Assembly: GCA_021777995.1 (NCBI GenBank)
Contig: JAJYCW010000031.1
Location: 1-34,148 of the forward strand
Source of the DNA: a bacterium
Lineage (GTDB): Bacteria > Armatimonadota > Chthonomonadetes > Chthonomonadales > Chthonomonadaceae
Direction of reading: 5' to 3'
DNA: 34,148 nucleotides
The notes under the pieces were generated by a model. That model searched no databases. It worked only from the letters and a program-made list of their open reading frames with translations, and was not told where the DNA came from. Position numbers and translations under genes: made by a program. This document shows positions 7,343 through 17,339 of this stretch, in pieces (position 1 is the stretch's first letter; the number at the start of each line of letters is the position of its first letter).

Positions 7343-8449
7343 ATGAAGATCCTGCAGGCAGGTAGTTCCCTGTTCAACAGTGGCGGCATCGAGCGGTACA
7401 TCATTCATTTGGCAGATGGACTTACCGCGCGGGGTCATGAGGTGCATATCACCGCACCTTCAGGCAGCTGGCTCTTTAAGACCGCCGAGGAACACCACCA
7501 CAAAGCGTTTGCGCTAAAAGTCTATAATCAGCACGATCTTCATACCCTGGGCGCCTACCGCCGACTGATCCGCCGCGAGCGCTACGACATTATCAATACA
7601 CACTTTTCCCGAGATTATTTGGTTCCCGGCCTGGCAAGCAGGCTGGAGCATCGCCGGGGAATGGTGATTCATAGACACATGCCCCATTGCTGGCCTCACA
7701 TTCGCCGATGGATGTACAGCAAGGCGCTGTATGACAAGGTAGTGGGCGTTTCGCACGCAGTGTACAATGCCCTGCTGGAAGGCGGTATACCCCCAGAGCG
7801 GCTTGAAATGGTGTATGGGGGTGTTGAGAAAGTAACACCTGGCCCCGCGCCTGACATACGTGGCGAGTTGGGCATCGTCCCGGACACTGTGCTAATCGGG
7901 ATTGTATCCCGTGTGATTGCACAAAAGGGGCATCGAGAGCTTGTGCAGTCTATGAAGTATGTTGACAAGCGCGCCGTCTGTGTGGTGGTGGGCGATGGCA
8001 ATGACCTCGCTACAGTAAAGCGTATTACAGCGCAAGAGGGCTTACAGGACAGGGTTTTCTTTCTTGGCTGGCGTAATGACAGCGACGCCATTACGTCCGC
8101 TCTCGATATAGTCGTTCAGCCTTCGCTGTGGGAGGAAGCCTGCAGCCAGGCAATACTGGAAGCCATGTCGATGGCAAAACCTCTGGTTGTTACGCGCAGC
8201 GGTGGAAACGCAGAGCTTGTGCAACATGGACTAAACGGCTACGTGGTACCAAAGTTCGACCTGCAGGCGATGGCAGATGCCCTAAACCGGCTCACCTCGG
8301 ATGCAAACCTTAGGCATACAATGGGAGTGGCGGGCCTGAAGAGGCAGCAGGACCAGTTTACCGTAGAAACCATGGCGCAGGGTATGGAGCGGGTGTACCA
8401 TTCTATTGTAGCCGCTCAGGGTGCCCTCTCACAAAGGGTGGCTTCTTAA
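7343..8449 (+). CDS. Glycosyltransferase family 4
   Basis: A 368-residue GT-B fold enzyme transferring a sugar from a nucleotide-sugar donor. The N-terminal domain opens MKILQAGSSLFNSGGIERYI, with the glycine loop (SGGIE) that GT4 enzymes place against the donor phosphate, then LADGLTARGHEVHI. The C-terminal domain has GIVSRVIAQKGHRELVQSM, and PSLWEEACSQAILEAMSMAKP, the E-x7-E motif, followed by GGNAELVQHGLNGYVVP. Length and motifs are complete. The stop overlaps by one base with the ATG of the membrane glycosyltransferase (TAATG), so the two are translationally coupled, pointing to joint assembly of a cell-surface glycan or glycolipid. Acceptor and donor are unknown. Confidence 0.9.
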   Translation: MKILQAGSSLFNSGGIERYIIHLADGLTARGHEVHITAPSGSWLFKTAEEHHHKAFALKVYNQHDLHTLGAYRRLIRRERYDIINTHFSRDYLVPGLASRLEHRRGMVIHRHMPHCWPHIRRWMYSKALYDKVVGVSHAVYNALLEGGIPPERLEMVYGGVEKVTPGPAPDIRGELGIVPDTVLIGIVSRVIAQKGHRELVQSMKYVDKRAVCVVVGDGNDLATVKRITAQEGLQDRVFFLGWRNDSDAITSALDIVVQPSLWEEACSQAILEAMSMAKPLVVTRSGGNAELVQHGLNGYVVPKFDLQAMADALNRLTSDANLRHTMGVAGLKRQQDQFTVETMAQGMERVYHSIVAAQGALSQRVAS

Positions 8450-10044
8450 TGTCATTGAGTGAGGCAGCGTCTCCTTCTGTAGCCTGTGAAAATGCACAAC
8501 ACCCCATTTGGAATCGGCTAACGTTCCTCTTCCTGTTTATTGCAACTTTTTTACGGCTACTTCAACTTCGCAGTTTCGATCTAGTACCAGATGAGGCCTA
8601 CTATTGGGACTGGTCTAGGCACCTTTCGTTGGGTTACTATGACAACGGCCCCATGATAGCCTATGTGGTTCACCTCACAACCCACATTTTTGGAATAAAT
8701 GAATTCGGTGTAAGATTCGGTGCCTGTGCCCTCTCGTTAGGCACTGCCGCCTGTATCTGGTACCTGGCGCGGCAGATATTCAACGCGCGAGCCGCATTTA
8801 TTGCTACGATCCTGGTAGGGCTCACCCCACTAATGGAGGTAGGCTCCGTTATTTCCACCTATGATCCTCCGCTGGTGTTCTTCTGGTCACTTTCGCTGGT
8901 TCTACTCTATCATTGCCTATTTGGCAGTGATCCTGAGTCCCTGCCGCAAAACACTCCAACCTGGCTTCTCTTGGGCCTGGCAATGGGACTTGGACTGTTG
9001 ACCAAGCAGACGATTGTGCTCATTCTGCCATCACTGTTGATATTCTTTTACTACACCAGGGAATACCGAACGTGGCTCACGCGCTGGCAGCCCTGGGCAG
9101 CGCTCTGCATTATGGTGCTATGCTACAGTGGAGTTATTTACTGGAATGCCCACCATTACTGGTGGACTTTTAGGCACCTTCTTTTTCTGGAACACAAATC
9201 ACACCACTCTCCGTTTCAAAGGCTAGGCAATTTCATAGGTTCTCAGGCACTACTACTTGGTCCTGTGTTGTTTGGCGGTTGCATTGCAGCGCTTGTGAAA
9301 CCGATTCGTGGGACCGACAACAGAGTGGACCATCGGGTGAAGTACCTGATAGCGATGGCCGCACCCTCGCTGGTATTCTTCTGTTTGCAGGCGCTAAAGG
9401 CGAAGGTACAGGGTAACTGGTGCCCCTTTGCATGGATAACACCGTCCATTCTTTGGGCGGGAATGCTCTCTAATCGCGTCGATCGAAGCTCGAAGGCCAT
9501 GCGGGCAGCCTGGCTAATCACTGCGGTGGCAGGTGCAATGAGCCTGTTCCTTACAATGGTGATTTTCCTGCCTGTCTTCCGTAAATCGGTAGGACTGAAG
9601 CTGCCACCCTCTGCGGATATCACAAACACCGCTGCGGGATGGAAGCATCTCGCTGCCCACGTAGCCGCTTTGAGAGACGCTATGCAGCACAAGGATGGCA
9701 AGCCCGTGTTCATCTGCGGCAACAACTACGAATTTCCCGCAGAAATGGCGTTCTACATGCCTGGTCACCCGCACACCTATGATCTGTTTTTGCATTGGCG
9801 GCTTACAATGTATGCTGCGTATATTCACGAATTGAAGGGAAAATTGGGCGACAACGCGATCTTCCTGGATGTGTGGCGCCATAATGACCCGGACCTTCGA
9901 GCAATTTTTAACCGGGTAACCTGGGAACCTGACTATCAGGTATGGCGTAAACCGCTCTACAACAACCCGGTTGCATCTATATCCATCGCTCGGTGCTACA
10001 ATTTCACCAAATATGTCGGTCTGCGCTGGGCGTCCGGTGGTTAA
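8449..10044 (+). CDS. PMT/ArnT-type membrane glycosyltransferase (PMT_2 family)
   Basis: A 531-residue polytopic membrane protein with about ten to twelve hydrophobic segments. The first periplasmic loop carries DEAYYWDWSRHLSLGYYDNGP (residues about 48-68), the acidic DE signature of the GT-C enzymes related to ArnT and dolichyl-phosphate-mannose mannosyltransferases. These move a sugar from a polyprenyl-phosphate carrier to a lipid, protein or glycan outside the membrane. TKQT after TM segments and the soluble C-terminal part (about 400-531) fit the family. It overlaps the upstream GT4 gene by one base. The acceptor is unknown. Confidence 0.85.
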   Translation: MSLSEAASPSVACENAQHPIWNRLTFLFLFIATFLRLLQLRSFDLVPDEAYYWDWSRHLSLGYYDNGPMIAYVVHLTTHIFGINEFGVRFGACALSLGTAACIWYLARQIFNARAAFIATILVGLTPLMEVGSVISTYDPPLVFFWSLSLVLLYHCLFGSDPESLPQNTPTWLLLGLAMGLGLLTKQTIVLILPSLLIFFYYTREYRTWLTRWQPWAALCIMVLCYSGVIYWNAHHYWWTFRHLLFLEHKSHHSPFQRLGNFIGSQALLLGPVLFGGCIAALVKPIRGTDNRVDHRVKYLIAMAAPSLVFFCLQALKAKVQGNWCPFAWITPSILWAGMLSNRVDRSSKAMRAAWLITAVAGAMSLFLTMVIFLPVFRKSVGLKLPPSADITNTAAGWKHLAAHVAALRDAMQHKDGKPVFICGNNYEFPAEMAFYMPGHPHTYDLFLHWRLTMYAAYIHELKGKLGDNAIFLDVWRHNDPDLRAIFNRVTWEPDYQVWRKPLYNNPVASISIARCYNFTKYVGLRWASGG

Positions 10045-10106
10045 CATCAACTGCGCACGGCGGGGCCGACACTACTCACTGACTGAAGGAAGGGGTTTTA
10101 GACCCT

Positions 10107-12425
10107 ATGAAACATGCAATGTACGCTCTAATCGGGTTATTGGCAGCAAATTGCGCCTTAGCGTCCCCCGCAATATCCTCTGTGGCCGCGCCAGCTAAAG
10201 CGGTTCAGCAGGGCCAGCTACAACTCATTCCACGCCTCAACCTGCGCACAGCCACGCCAAATCGCACCGTTGTAGGAAGATTTCAGCTGTTCCAATTGAC
10301 GCTGGATCTGCAGACTGATGCTACAAACCCGTTTGACCCTCGCCAGATAGACGTGGAAGGCAACTTTACCGCGCCCAACGGAGACACTATCCACGTGCCC
10401 GGGTTCCTTTATCAGCCATTCCATGCAAACACAAACGGAACTCCTGCGGAACCGGCAGGGCCGCCTGTGTGGCTTATACGATTTGCACCCACGCAGGTGG
10501 GCATATGGCGCTACACGGTGAAGGCGACTGAACCCACCGGGGACATCACACTTTCCTCGGCCCGTTTTAGATGCACAGGCTCGTCAAGCCCAGGGTTTAT
10601 CACACGCGACCAAAACAATCCGCTCCTCTTCGCATACAGCACTGGCAAGGTCTTTATCCCCATTGGGGAGGACATGTGCTGGTCACCGAACTACACCCCA
10701 GCCGGGTTTGAAACGTGGATGAGAGACCTGCACGACGCCGGTGGTAACTGGATTCGCCTATGGATGGCCACCGACAACAATATAGAGTGGTCGGGCAAAC
10801 CTCCTACTCCGGGCCACTACGTAAACCACCACGGAATTGGATATTACAGCCTTGCAAAAGCCTGGCAAATTGGAAGGATTCTCGACCTTGCTCAAAGCAG
10901 CGGAATAAACGTCATGCTCACCATGGGCACCTATGGAGAATTTGTAACGGGCGGATATTGGGGTGAAGGTGCGTGGCCCAAAAATCCATACAATCAGGCA
11001 AACGGTGGCCCGTGTGCCACACCGGAGGATTTTTGGAGCAACCCTATCGCGCGGCGGATGTACGAAAACAGGCTACGTTATATGGCTGCACGGTACGGTT
11101 GGCGCACCAACCTGTTTGGCTGGGAGTTCTTTAATGAGGCGCACCCCACTACCTCCTGGATGAAGACCATGAGCGACTACCTCAAGGGACTAGGATCGTT
11201 TGCCGGTAAGCCCGCAGATGCTCAGAATCACCTTGTCAGTACAACGTATGGCGATGATGCGATCTGGAAGCTACCGGGCGTCGATTTCACCATGTCGCAC
11301 AATTATGGCGAAGGTAACCTACCCGATTTTGCACCCGTAGTGCACGATGATGCAGTTTCTAACCTTCCCTACGGCAAGCCGCATCTGATGGCCGAATTCG
11401 GTATCGACTGGCGCAAACCGGATACTCCTTACGACCCACAGGGTAAAGGGGTGAATCTTCACAACGCCATGTGGGCTGCTATTGCCAGCGGCGATGCCGG
11501 TACTGCAATGATCTGGTGGTGGGATAGTTACGTAGCCCCACTGAACCTTTATCATGAGTGGAAACCTATCGCCAAATTCGTCAACGCCATTCCCTGGAAC
11601 GATGGCAAATGGCAACCAGCGAAGCTTGAAGCACCAGTGTCTCTTGCGCACGACGTGTCTTACCAGCCACTCCGGTTAGTGCCCACCTTGGGCTGGGGCA
11701 AGGCTCCTTCACCAGATGTTACCGTCGGAGCTGACGGCAGGGTTACTGGCACGCTGCCACAGTATCTGTTCTCCCCTGGCAAACCAGATCTCCATCAGCC
11801 GCTCATTCTTCATCTGGATTGTCCACACGCATGCACCGTACAGTTCGGCATCAATCAGGTGTCAAATACCGTCACCCTTCAGGCGGAAGTTGATGGCTCA
11901 CCTGCCGCCCGTGCGGTCTACGTGGCAGCACCCCCGGCGTCGGGCAAGCCACCGTACAAAAGCACCACATTTGAAAAACAGTACAACATCTACCTCGCAA
12001 CTTTTGATACGCACTTCGATGTTCACGTACCCGCAGGTAAGCACGCGGTAACCCTGAACGTGCCAACGGGCGACTGGCTAAACTTCTCCAGCATCGAACT
12101 TTCGGATTACCGTAGCAGTCGGTATCCTGACCTGCAAGTATATGGAATGACAAATGAGCGTCAGGCGTTCCTATGGGTACACAACGCCGCCCATAACTGG
12201 ATGGCAGTTTACAAGCATCAGCCAATCCCGGCATGCCCCGCCTCTGAAATACAGGTTAAGGGCTTGGAGTCTGGCGCGTATGAGGTGGAATACTTTAACA
12301 CATCAACGGGCGCTACTACAAAAGGGGAAACTGTTCACGCCATGGATGGCAGTGCTACCGTGCGAGTACCCGGGTTAAACACAGACCTTGCCGTGCGGCT
12401 GATACCGCCAACTGCTGCCCGCTAG
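10107..12425 (+). CDS. Secreted DUF5060-type glycoside hydrolase
   Basis: A 772-residue protein with a signal peptide (MKHAMYALIGLLAANCALAS). Residues about 55-160 form the N-terminal beta domain seen as DUF5060 (LTLDLQTDATNPFDPRQIDVEGNF, then WLIRFAPTQVGIWRYTV). A TIM barrel follows (about 165-495). Likely catalytic residues are E344 in EFFNEAHP (acid/base) and E430 in HLMAEFG (nucleophile), as in clan GH-A; W470-W472 near the barrel end would line the sugar site. The last 270 residues are beta-rich, probably accessory sandwiches. The substrate is unknown. AAGGAAGGGG precedes the ATG by about 11 bases. It lies 62 bases after the glycosyltransferase and 3 before the KDG kinase. Confidence 0.8.
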   Translation: MKHAMYALIGLLAANCALASPAISSVAAPAKAVQQGQLQLIPRLNLRTATPNRTVVGRFQLFQLTLDLQTDATNPFDPRQIDVEGNFTAPNGDTIHVPGFLYQPFHANTNGTPAEPAGPPVWLIRFAPTQVGIWRYTVKATEPTGDITLSSARFRCTGSSSPGFITRDQNNPLLFAYSTGKVFIPIGEDMCWSPNYTPAGFETWMRDLHDAGGNWIRLWMATDNNIEWSGKPPTPGHYVNHHGIGYYSLAKAWQIGRILDLAQSSGINVMLTMGTYGEFVTGGYWGEGAWPKNPYNQANGGPCATPEDFWSNPIARRMYENRLRYMAARYGWRTNLFGWEFFNEAHPTTSWMKTMSDYLKGLGSFAGKPADAQNHLVSTTYGDDAIWKLPGVDFTMSHNYGEGNLPDFAPVVHDDAVSNLPYGKPHLMAEFGIDWRKPDTPYDPQGKGVNLHNAMWAAIASGDAGTAMIWWWDSYVAPLNLYHEWKPIAKFVNAIPWNDGKWQPAKLEAPVSLAHDVSYQPLRLVPTLGWGKAPSPDVTVGADGRVTGTLPQYLFSPGKPDLHQPLILHLDCPHACTVQFGINQVSNTVTLQAEVDGSPAARAVYVAAPPASGKPPYKSTTFEKQYNIYLATFDTHFDVHVPAGKHAVTLNVPTGDWLNFSSIELSDYRSSRYPDLQVYGMTNERQAFLWVHNAAHNWMAVYKHQPIPACPASEIQVKGLESGAYEVEYFNTSTGATTKGETVHAMDGSATVRVPGLNTDLAVRLIPPTAAR

Positions 12426-12428
12426 CAT

Positions 12429-13430
12429 ATGGACGATCTGACGGTAGTACGCACACCCCAGGATGCCCGGTGGGACGTTCTTACGTTTGGCGAGACGATG
12501 CTGCGTCTCAATCCGGCCCCGGGCTCGTCGCTTGAGGATGCAGACGCACTGCAAATTCATGTGGCGGGCTCGGAATCCAACATGGCAGTAGCTCTCTCAC
12601 GCCTGGAATTGCGTGTCGCATGGGGATCGCGCCTGGCCCAATCCGGGCCAGGGCGTCGCATCGCAGCAGAGTTGCGAAGATGGCAGGTAGACGTAAGCCA
12701 GGTTATATGGGAACCAGAGGACGGTGGACGGACCGGCCTCTTTTACGTGGAGTATGGAAACTCCCCACGCGCAACCACGGTGCTGTATGACCGTACCCAT
12801 TCAGCTGCCTCCCACCTTAAGCCCGGCGACGCATCGATAGAGGCACTGCAAGGGGCGCGTATCCTCCACCTTACGGGAATAACCCCAGCGCTCAGCCATT
12901 CATGTGCCGAGTTCGTCAGCCACACCGCGGCTGCCGCCCGCTCAGTGGGCACGTTCATCTCCTTTGATGTAAACTACAGGTCGCGGCTCTGGACACCTGC
13001 TGCCGCGCGGGGCACTCTGCAGGGAATTATGGAATCGATTGACCTGTTGATTTGCACCCAAGAGGATGCTCTCATTCTCTACGGCATTCAGGATCCCGGT
13101 GAGGAGACGGCTAAGGCCCTCCGCAGCTTACTAGGCGTACCAGCTGTGGTAGTGACTTGCGGTGCGAACGGCGCGTATGGCAGAACCGCTAGCCGCAGTT
13201 ATTACGCGCCTGGTTTGGCGATAAACCCACCCCTCGACCGCTTCGGTGCTGGTGACGCATTTGCGGCCGGTTTGCTCTATGGCGTGCTAATGGGTGATAT
13301 CGAACAAGGTCTGCGATTCGGCATGGCAATGGCCGCACTTAAGCATAGCTATACAGGCGACCTGCTGCTTGCTACCGGCCAGGAGATTAGGCGAGTGGCA
13401 GAGGGCGGTTTCGGCGGGTTGCAGCGGTAG
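12429..13430 (+). CDS. kdgK: 2-keto-3-deoxygluconate kinase (PfkB family)
   Basis: A 333-residue cytoplasmic ribokinase-fold sugar kinase that would phosphorylate 2-keto-3-deoxygluconate for the lower Entner-Doudoroff pathway. Seen in order: DVLTFGETMLRLNP (N-terminal strand and loop), HVAGSESNMAVALSRL, the KDG-kinase-like RTGLFYVEYGNSPRATTVLYDR (101-122), SFDVNYRSRLW, and the PfkB signature DRFGAGDAFAAG with catalytic D276. HSYTGDLLL near the C-terminus resembles the KH-x3-GD of KdgK proteins. Other PfkB kinases (fructokinase, for example) are possible but fit less well. The ATG follows the hydrolase stop after three bases without its own Shine-Dalgarno site, so translation is probably coupled. 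This suggests that the hydrolase supplies uronic-type sugars. Confidence 0.8.
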   Translation: MDDLTVVRTPQDARWDVLTFGETMLRLNPAPGSSLEDADALQIHVAGSESNMAVALSRLELRVAWGSRLAQSGPGRRIAAELRRWQVDVSQVIWEPEDGGRTGLFYVEYGNSPRATTVLYDRTHSAASHLKPGDASIEALQGARILHLTGITPALSHSCAEFVSHTAAAARSVGTFISFDVNYRSRLWTPAAARGTLQGIMESIDLLICTQEDALILYGIQDPGEETAKALRSLLGVPAVVVTCGANGAYGRTASRSYYAPGLAINPPLDRFGAGDAFAAGLLYGVLMGDIEQGLRFGMAMAALKHSYTGDLLLATGQEIRRVAEGGFGGLQR

Positions 13431-13743
13431 GTAGCGTTCATGGTATGGCCACGTTGTTATCACAGCCACTGTATCCCTTCACACACAAGGTGGGGTTCGG
13501 CGACTTTCATGGGGTTAAAACGCCAGCTACCGCAGCACGAGATTATCGATAATGGGGAGAAACCATCTTGCAATTTTGTCTGCTTGAAACGGTGGCTGGT
13601 TAAAGGCTAGAATAGACGTTGTTCCCTTAATCATTGGTTTGCTGAAGGCACGCTCCTCGTAGTAACGACCAGGGTGTCGTAAAAGAACTGATTTTTCTGA
13701 TCTTTATGGGGACTCTTGTAATCCAAAAGGCGTCTGTCTCAAT
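13431..13743. other. Intergenic region before dnaE
   Basis: No gene seen. It contains a perfect 12-bp palindrome ATTATCGATAAT at 13542-13553 and a plausible promoter at 13584-13613. AAAAGG at about 13720 is far from the dnaE ATG for a ribosome-binding site. No clear terminator for the kdgK operon is visible. Confidence 0.5.
13584..13613 (+). promoter_or_regulatory. Possible dnaE promoter TTGAAA-N18-TAGAAT
   Basis: TTGAAA at 13584-13589 and TAGAAT at 13608-13613 with an 18-base spacer. It would give a 5' leader of about 120 bases. The 12-bp palindrome ATTATCGATAAT ends 30 bases upstream of the -35. Confidence 0.4.
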
Positions 13744-16700
13744 ATGACAAGCAGCGACTTCGTACATTTACACTGCCATTCGGAGTTCAGCCTCCTGGAT
13801 GGTGCTAACAAACTTGGGCACCTAATTAAGCGTGCTGCCGAAATGGAAATGCCAGCCATTGCTCTAACCGACCACGGAGTAATGTTTGGTGTTGGCGACT
13901 TTTATGGTAAATGCCACGATGCTGGCATTAAACCGGTGCTAGGTGTTGAAGCGTACGTTGCACCGCGGCGATATACCGACAAGCAGCCGAAATTAGACCA
14001 GTCCGCGTATCATATGGTGCTCCTGGCACGCAACAACGCAGGGTACCGCAACCTCCTTAAGCTCACCTCAATAGCAGCCCTTGAAGGGTTTTATTACAAA
14101 CCGAGGGTCGATCGCGACCTCCTGCAGACGTACAGCGAAGGCGTTATAGCCACGACTGCCTGCCTTGGCAGCGAAATCAACCAGGCACTGCTGCAAAACG
14201 ACTATGAAAAAGCCCGCGATGCCTGTGCATTTTATCGCGATACCTTTGGCGCAGAAAACTACTATGTGGAGCTGCAAAATCACAACCTGCCCGAGCAGAT
14301 ACATTGCAACTCCCAACTACTAAAGATTGCACGGGAGCTTCACCTGCCAGTTATATGCTCCAACGACGTTCACTATCTAACGGCAGGTGATGCCGACGCA
14401 CACGATATTCTGCTGTGCATTGGTACCGGCGCGACTGTTACAGATGAGAGCAGACTGCGGTACGCTACCCAGGAGTTCTACCTAAAGAGTGCACAGCAGA
14501 TGAAAGAGCTGTTTGGGGCAATGGATCCTCATTGCATCGAAAACACTCTGGCCATCGCCGAACGGTGCAACGTAGAACTGGAATTTGGCAGGTGCCCGCT
14601 CCCTTCGCCTGGTATTCCCGAACATCTTACTCCCCATGAGTACCTAACGCAGCTTGCCTACGAGGGCCTCTCAGCAAGGTTTGGCAGTTCACCGCCTCCG
14701 CAGGTTTCCGATCGCCTTAAGTATGAGTTGGACATTATTCAGTCGACCGGCTTTTCCCAGTACATACTGATAGTGCGCGACTTTGCAGACTTTGCAGCCA
14801 AGAAGGGAATATTCTTTGGTGTTCGCGGCTCGGCGGCAGGCAGCCTAACCTCTTACCTGGTAGGAATAACTGATATAGACCCGGTGGAATATGGGCTCAC
14901 CTTTGAGCGATTCCTTAACCCGGAACGCGTGCAGATGCCCGACGTTGACATGGACTTTGAGGATGCACGCAGATCTGAAGTGATCGACTATGTAACACAG
15001 AAATACAGCCCCAACCAGAGCGATCCTACCGAGGCACGAGTTGCTCAGATTGTTACGTTTGGTACGCTTGCCGCACGAGCAGTACTGAAGGATGCAGGGC
15101 GGGCGCTTGGCTATGCCATTCCTGATGTAGAACGGCTCTGCAAAATGATCCCAACCATACCGGTAGGAATGACCATTGACAAGACGATGGAGGCCAACCA
15201 GGAGTTCAGCACCGTCTATCAACAGGAGCCCGCGGCCCGTAAACTCATTGACACCGCGCGCCGCCTGGAAGGTATCTCACGCCACTCTTCCGTTCACGCG
15301 GCAGGCGTCATCATATCCCATGAGCCGTTAGTGAACTATACGCCGCTGCAAAAGTCTGCAGATGGTGGTTGTGTTACCCAGTACCCTGCCGGAATGCTCG
15401 AGAAGATTGGCCTGCTCAAAATGGACTTCCTGGGGCTCATTAACCTGTCCATCCTTGCCCAGGCCGTACGGAATGTAGAGCAGAGCACCGGTAAACGCCT
15501 GGATGTTCGCAAACTTCCACTAGATGACGCAAATACCTATGAACTGCTTGCCCGTGGCGACTGCGTTGGCGTCTTTCAGCTGGAGTCTCCTCAGATGAGG
15601 CGCTACATTCAGGAGCTGCAGCCGGGTAACGTTCGGGAAGTGGCCGCTATGGTTGCGCTTTATCGTCCCGGTCCCATGGCGCACATTCCACGTTTTATTC
15701 GCTGTAAACATGGGCAGGAGAAGATTGAGTACCCGCATCCGCTTCTCAAGGATCTCCTAGAAGAGACATACGGTGTCATTGTCTACCAGGACCAGGTCAT
15801 GCGAATTGCACAAATCATTGCCGGCTATACACTGGGCCAAGCAGATGTACTTAGGCGTGCAATGGGCAAGAAGAAGAAGGAGGAGATGGTTAAGCAGCGT
15901 GAGAAGTTCATTGAGGGAGCCGCTGCCAACAACATCTCAAAACAGAAGGCCGACGAGATATTCGACCTCATGGAGCCGTTCGCGGGGTACGCATTCAACA
16001 AAGCACACGCCGTATGTTATGCCATGGTCGCATACCAAACAGCCTACCTAAAGGCAAACTACCCGCTGGAGTACATGGCAGCGCTCATGGCGTGCTTCCT
16101 GGATAAATCCGACAAGCTGGTAACCTGCATGGACGAATGCAAACGCATGTCGATCCCTGTGCTGCCACCGGACATTAACGCAAGCGGCGCAGATTTTACA
16201 GTGGAACCAGGCAAACGCGCGATTAGGTACGGGCTCGCGGCTATCAAAAACGTGGGTAAGGCCGCTGTAGATGCCATTCTACACGCCCGAAGTGAAGGGC
16301 CATTTACCAGCCTGGAAGATTTTTGCAACCGCACTGTCGGATCTGATTCGGGTGGCGTTACGAAATCCGTGATGGAAACACTGGTTCATGCCGGTGCCTT
16401 TTCAAGCCTTCCTGGGCACACCAACCGCAGAGCTGTGTGCGAAGTCATTGATGACTGCATTGCACAAGCAACGCAGATGCAGCGATCTAAAAAGCTGGGC
16501 CAGGGATCCCTGGATGACATGTTCGGCGATAGTAATGATACCGAAAAACCCGTTGTAAAAATCCCTAACATCCCTGAGTTTTCCAGGGCACAGCTTCTTG
16601 GCTATGAACGCGAACTCCTTGGCCTGTACATTACAGACCACCCACTGCAGGAGTACTCGTCGGTGCTTGCAAAGGCGGGAGTTGTGCGTGTTTCAGACCT

Positions 16701-17250
16701 TTCTGAACTACCAGACAAAAAAGAGGTGAAGGTCGGTGGCATGCTCACGCAGGTAAAGCCGTTTACCTCGAAGAAATCTGGAGAGGCCATGGTCTTCTTC
16801 ACACTTGAAGACCTTTCCGGGCAGGTATCCTGCACAATGTTCCCGTCATCCTATGCGAAGTATCGTGACCAGATTGAAAAGGACCGAGCAGTCATTCTTG
16901 ACGCCAAAGTAAGCTATCGGGAGCGCGTACGGGACGGAGACCAGGGAGATCGCGTTGCAGAATTGCTTGTTGAGGGTCTCGTACCGCTGGGTAGCGCGGT
17001 TGGCAAAAATGGCGGGACAAGCAAGATTGTGGTGAAACTGGATGGCGTCACCCCTGACCGTTTGAAGATGGTGCGCGAAACCATGGAACATCACAAAAAG
17101 TCCGGTCCCGCTGGCTTGCCAATCTTTCTGGAACTGCGAGATAACAGCACGCGATACGAAGTAAAAACTGAACTATTTGCAGACTATTCCGATGCTTTCC
17201 GGCAGCAGTTGGAATCGCTCCTGGGTAGGCAGAGCGTATGGCAGGAGTGA
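13744..17250 (+). CDS. dnaE: DNA polymerase III alpha subunit
   Basis: A 1168-residue replicative polymerase of normal DnaE length. The PHP domain opens with FVHLHCHSEFSLLDG and keeps the metal-binding pattern (HLHCHS, TDHGVMFG, GVEAYV, NDVHYL, DADAHD), so it may be an active exonuclease, unlike the degenerate E. coli domain. The catalytic palm has PDVDMDFEDARR with D400 and D402 and VRGSAAGSLTSYLVGI just before it. The fingers have ALYRPGPM and YQDQVMRIA. The C-terminal part has GYAFNKAHAVCYA, a helix-hairpin-helix region, and an OB fold (VKVGGMLTQVKPFTSKKSG...VSCTMFP, about 997-1040). It is essential for chromosome replication. Its presence argues that this is core chromosome. Confidence 0.97.
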   Translation: MTSSDFVHLHCHSEFSLLDGANKLGHLIKRAAEMEMPAIALTDHGVMFGVGDFYGKCHDAGIKPVLGVEAYVAPRRYTDKQPKLDQSAYHMVLLARNNAGYRNLLKLTSIAALEGFYYKPRVDRDLLQTYSEGVIATTACLGSEINQALLQNDYEKARDACAFYRDTFGAENYYVELQNHNLPEQIHCNSQLLKIARELHLPVICSNDVHYLTAGDADAHDILLCIGTGATVTDESRLRYATQEFYLKSAQQMKELFGAMDPHCIENTLAIAERCNVELEFGRCPLPSPGIPEHLTPHEYLTQLAYEGLSARFGSSPPPQVSDRLKYELDIIQSTGFSQYILIVRDFADFAAKKGIFFGVRGSAAGSLTSYLVGITDIDPVEYGLTFERFLNPERVQMPDVDMDFEDARRSEVIDYVTQKYSPNQSDPTEARVAQIVTFGTLAARAVLKDAGRALGYAIPDVERLCKMIPTIPVGMTIDKTMEANQEFSTVYQQEPAARKLIDTARRLEGISRHSSVHAAGVIISHEPLVNYTPLQKSADGGCVTQYPAGMLEKIGLLKMDFLGLINLSILAQAVRNVEQSTGKRLDVRKLPLDDANTYELLARGDCVGVFQLESPQMRRYIQELQPGNVREVAAMVALYRPGPMAHIPRFIRCKHGQEKIEYPHPLLKDLLEETYGVIVYQDQVMRIAQIIAGYTLGQADVLRRAMGKKKKEEMVKQREKFIEGAAANNISKQKADEIFDLMEPFAGYAFNKAHAVCYAMVAYQTAYLKANYPLEYMAALMACFLDKSDKLVTCMDECKRMSIPVLPPDINASGADFTVEPGKRAIRYGLAAIKNVGKAAVDAILHARSEGPFTSLEDFCNRTVGSDSGGVTKSVMETLVHAGAFSSLPGHTNRRAVCEVIDDCIAQATQMQRSKKLGQGSLDDMFGDSNDTEKPVVKIPNIPEFSRAQLLGYERELLGLYITDHPLQEYSSVLAKAGVVRVSDLSELPDKKEVKVGGMLTQVKPFTSKKSGEAMVFFTLEDLSGQVSCTMFPSSYAKYRDQIEKDRAVILDAKVSYRERVRDGDQGDRVAELLVEGLVPLGSAVGKNGGTSKIVVKLDGVTPDRLKMVRETMEHHKKSGPAGLPIFLELRDNSTRYEVKTELFADYSDAFRQQLESLLGRQSVWQE

Positions 17251-17339
17251 TCGGTTTGGTTTATCGGTTTCCAGTGCGTCTGGTATAGCAGCCATTCTTC
17301 AGTGAAGGGTTGCCGACAATTTGGATAGAGGAGATCAGT

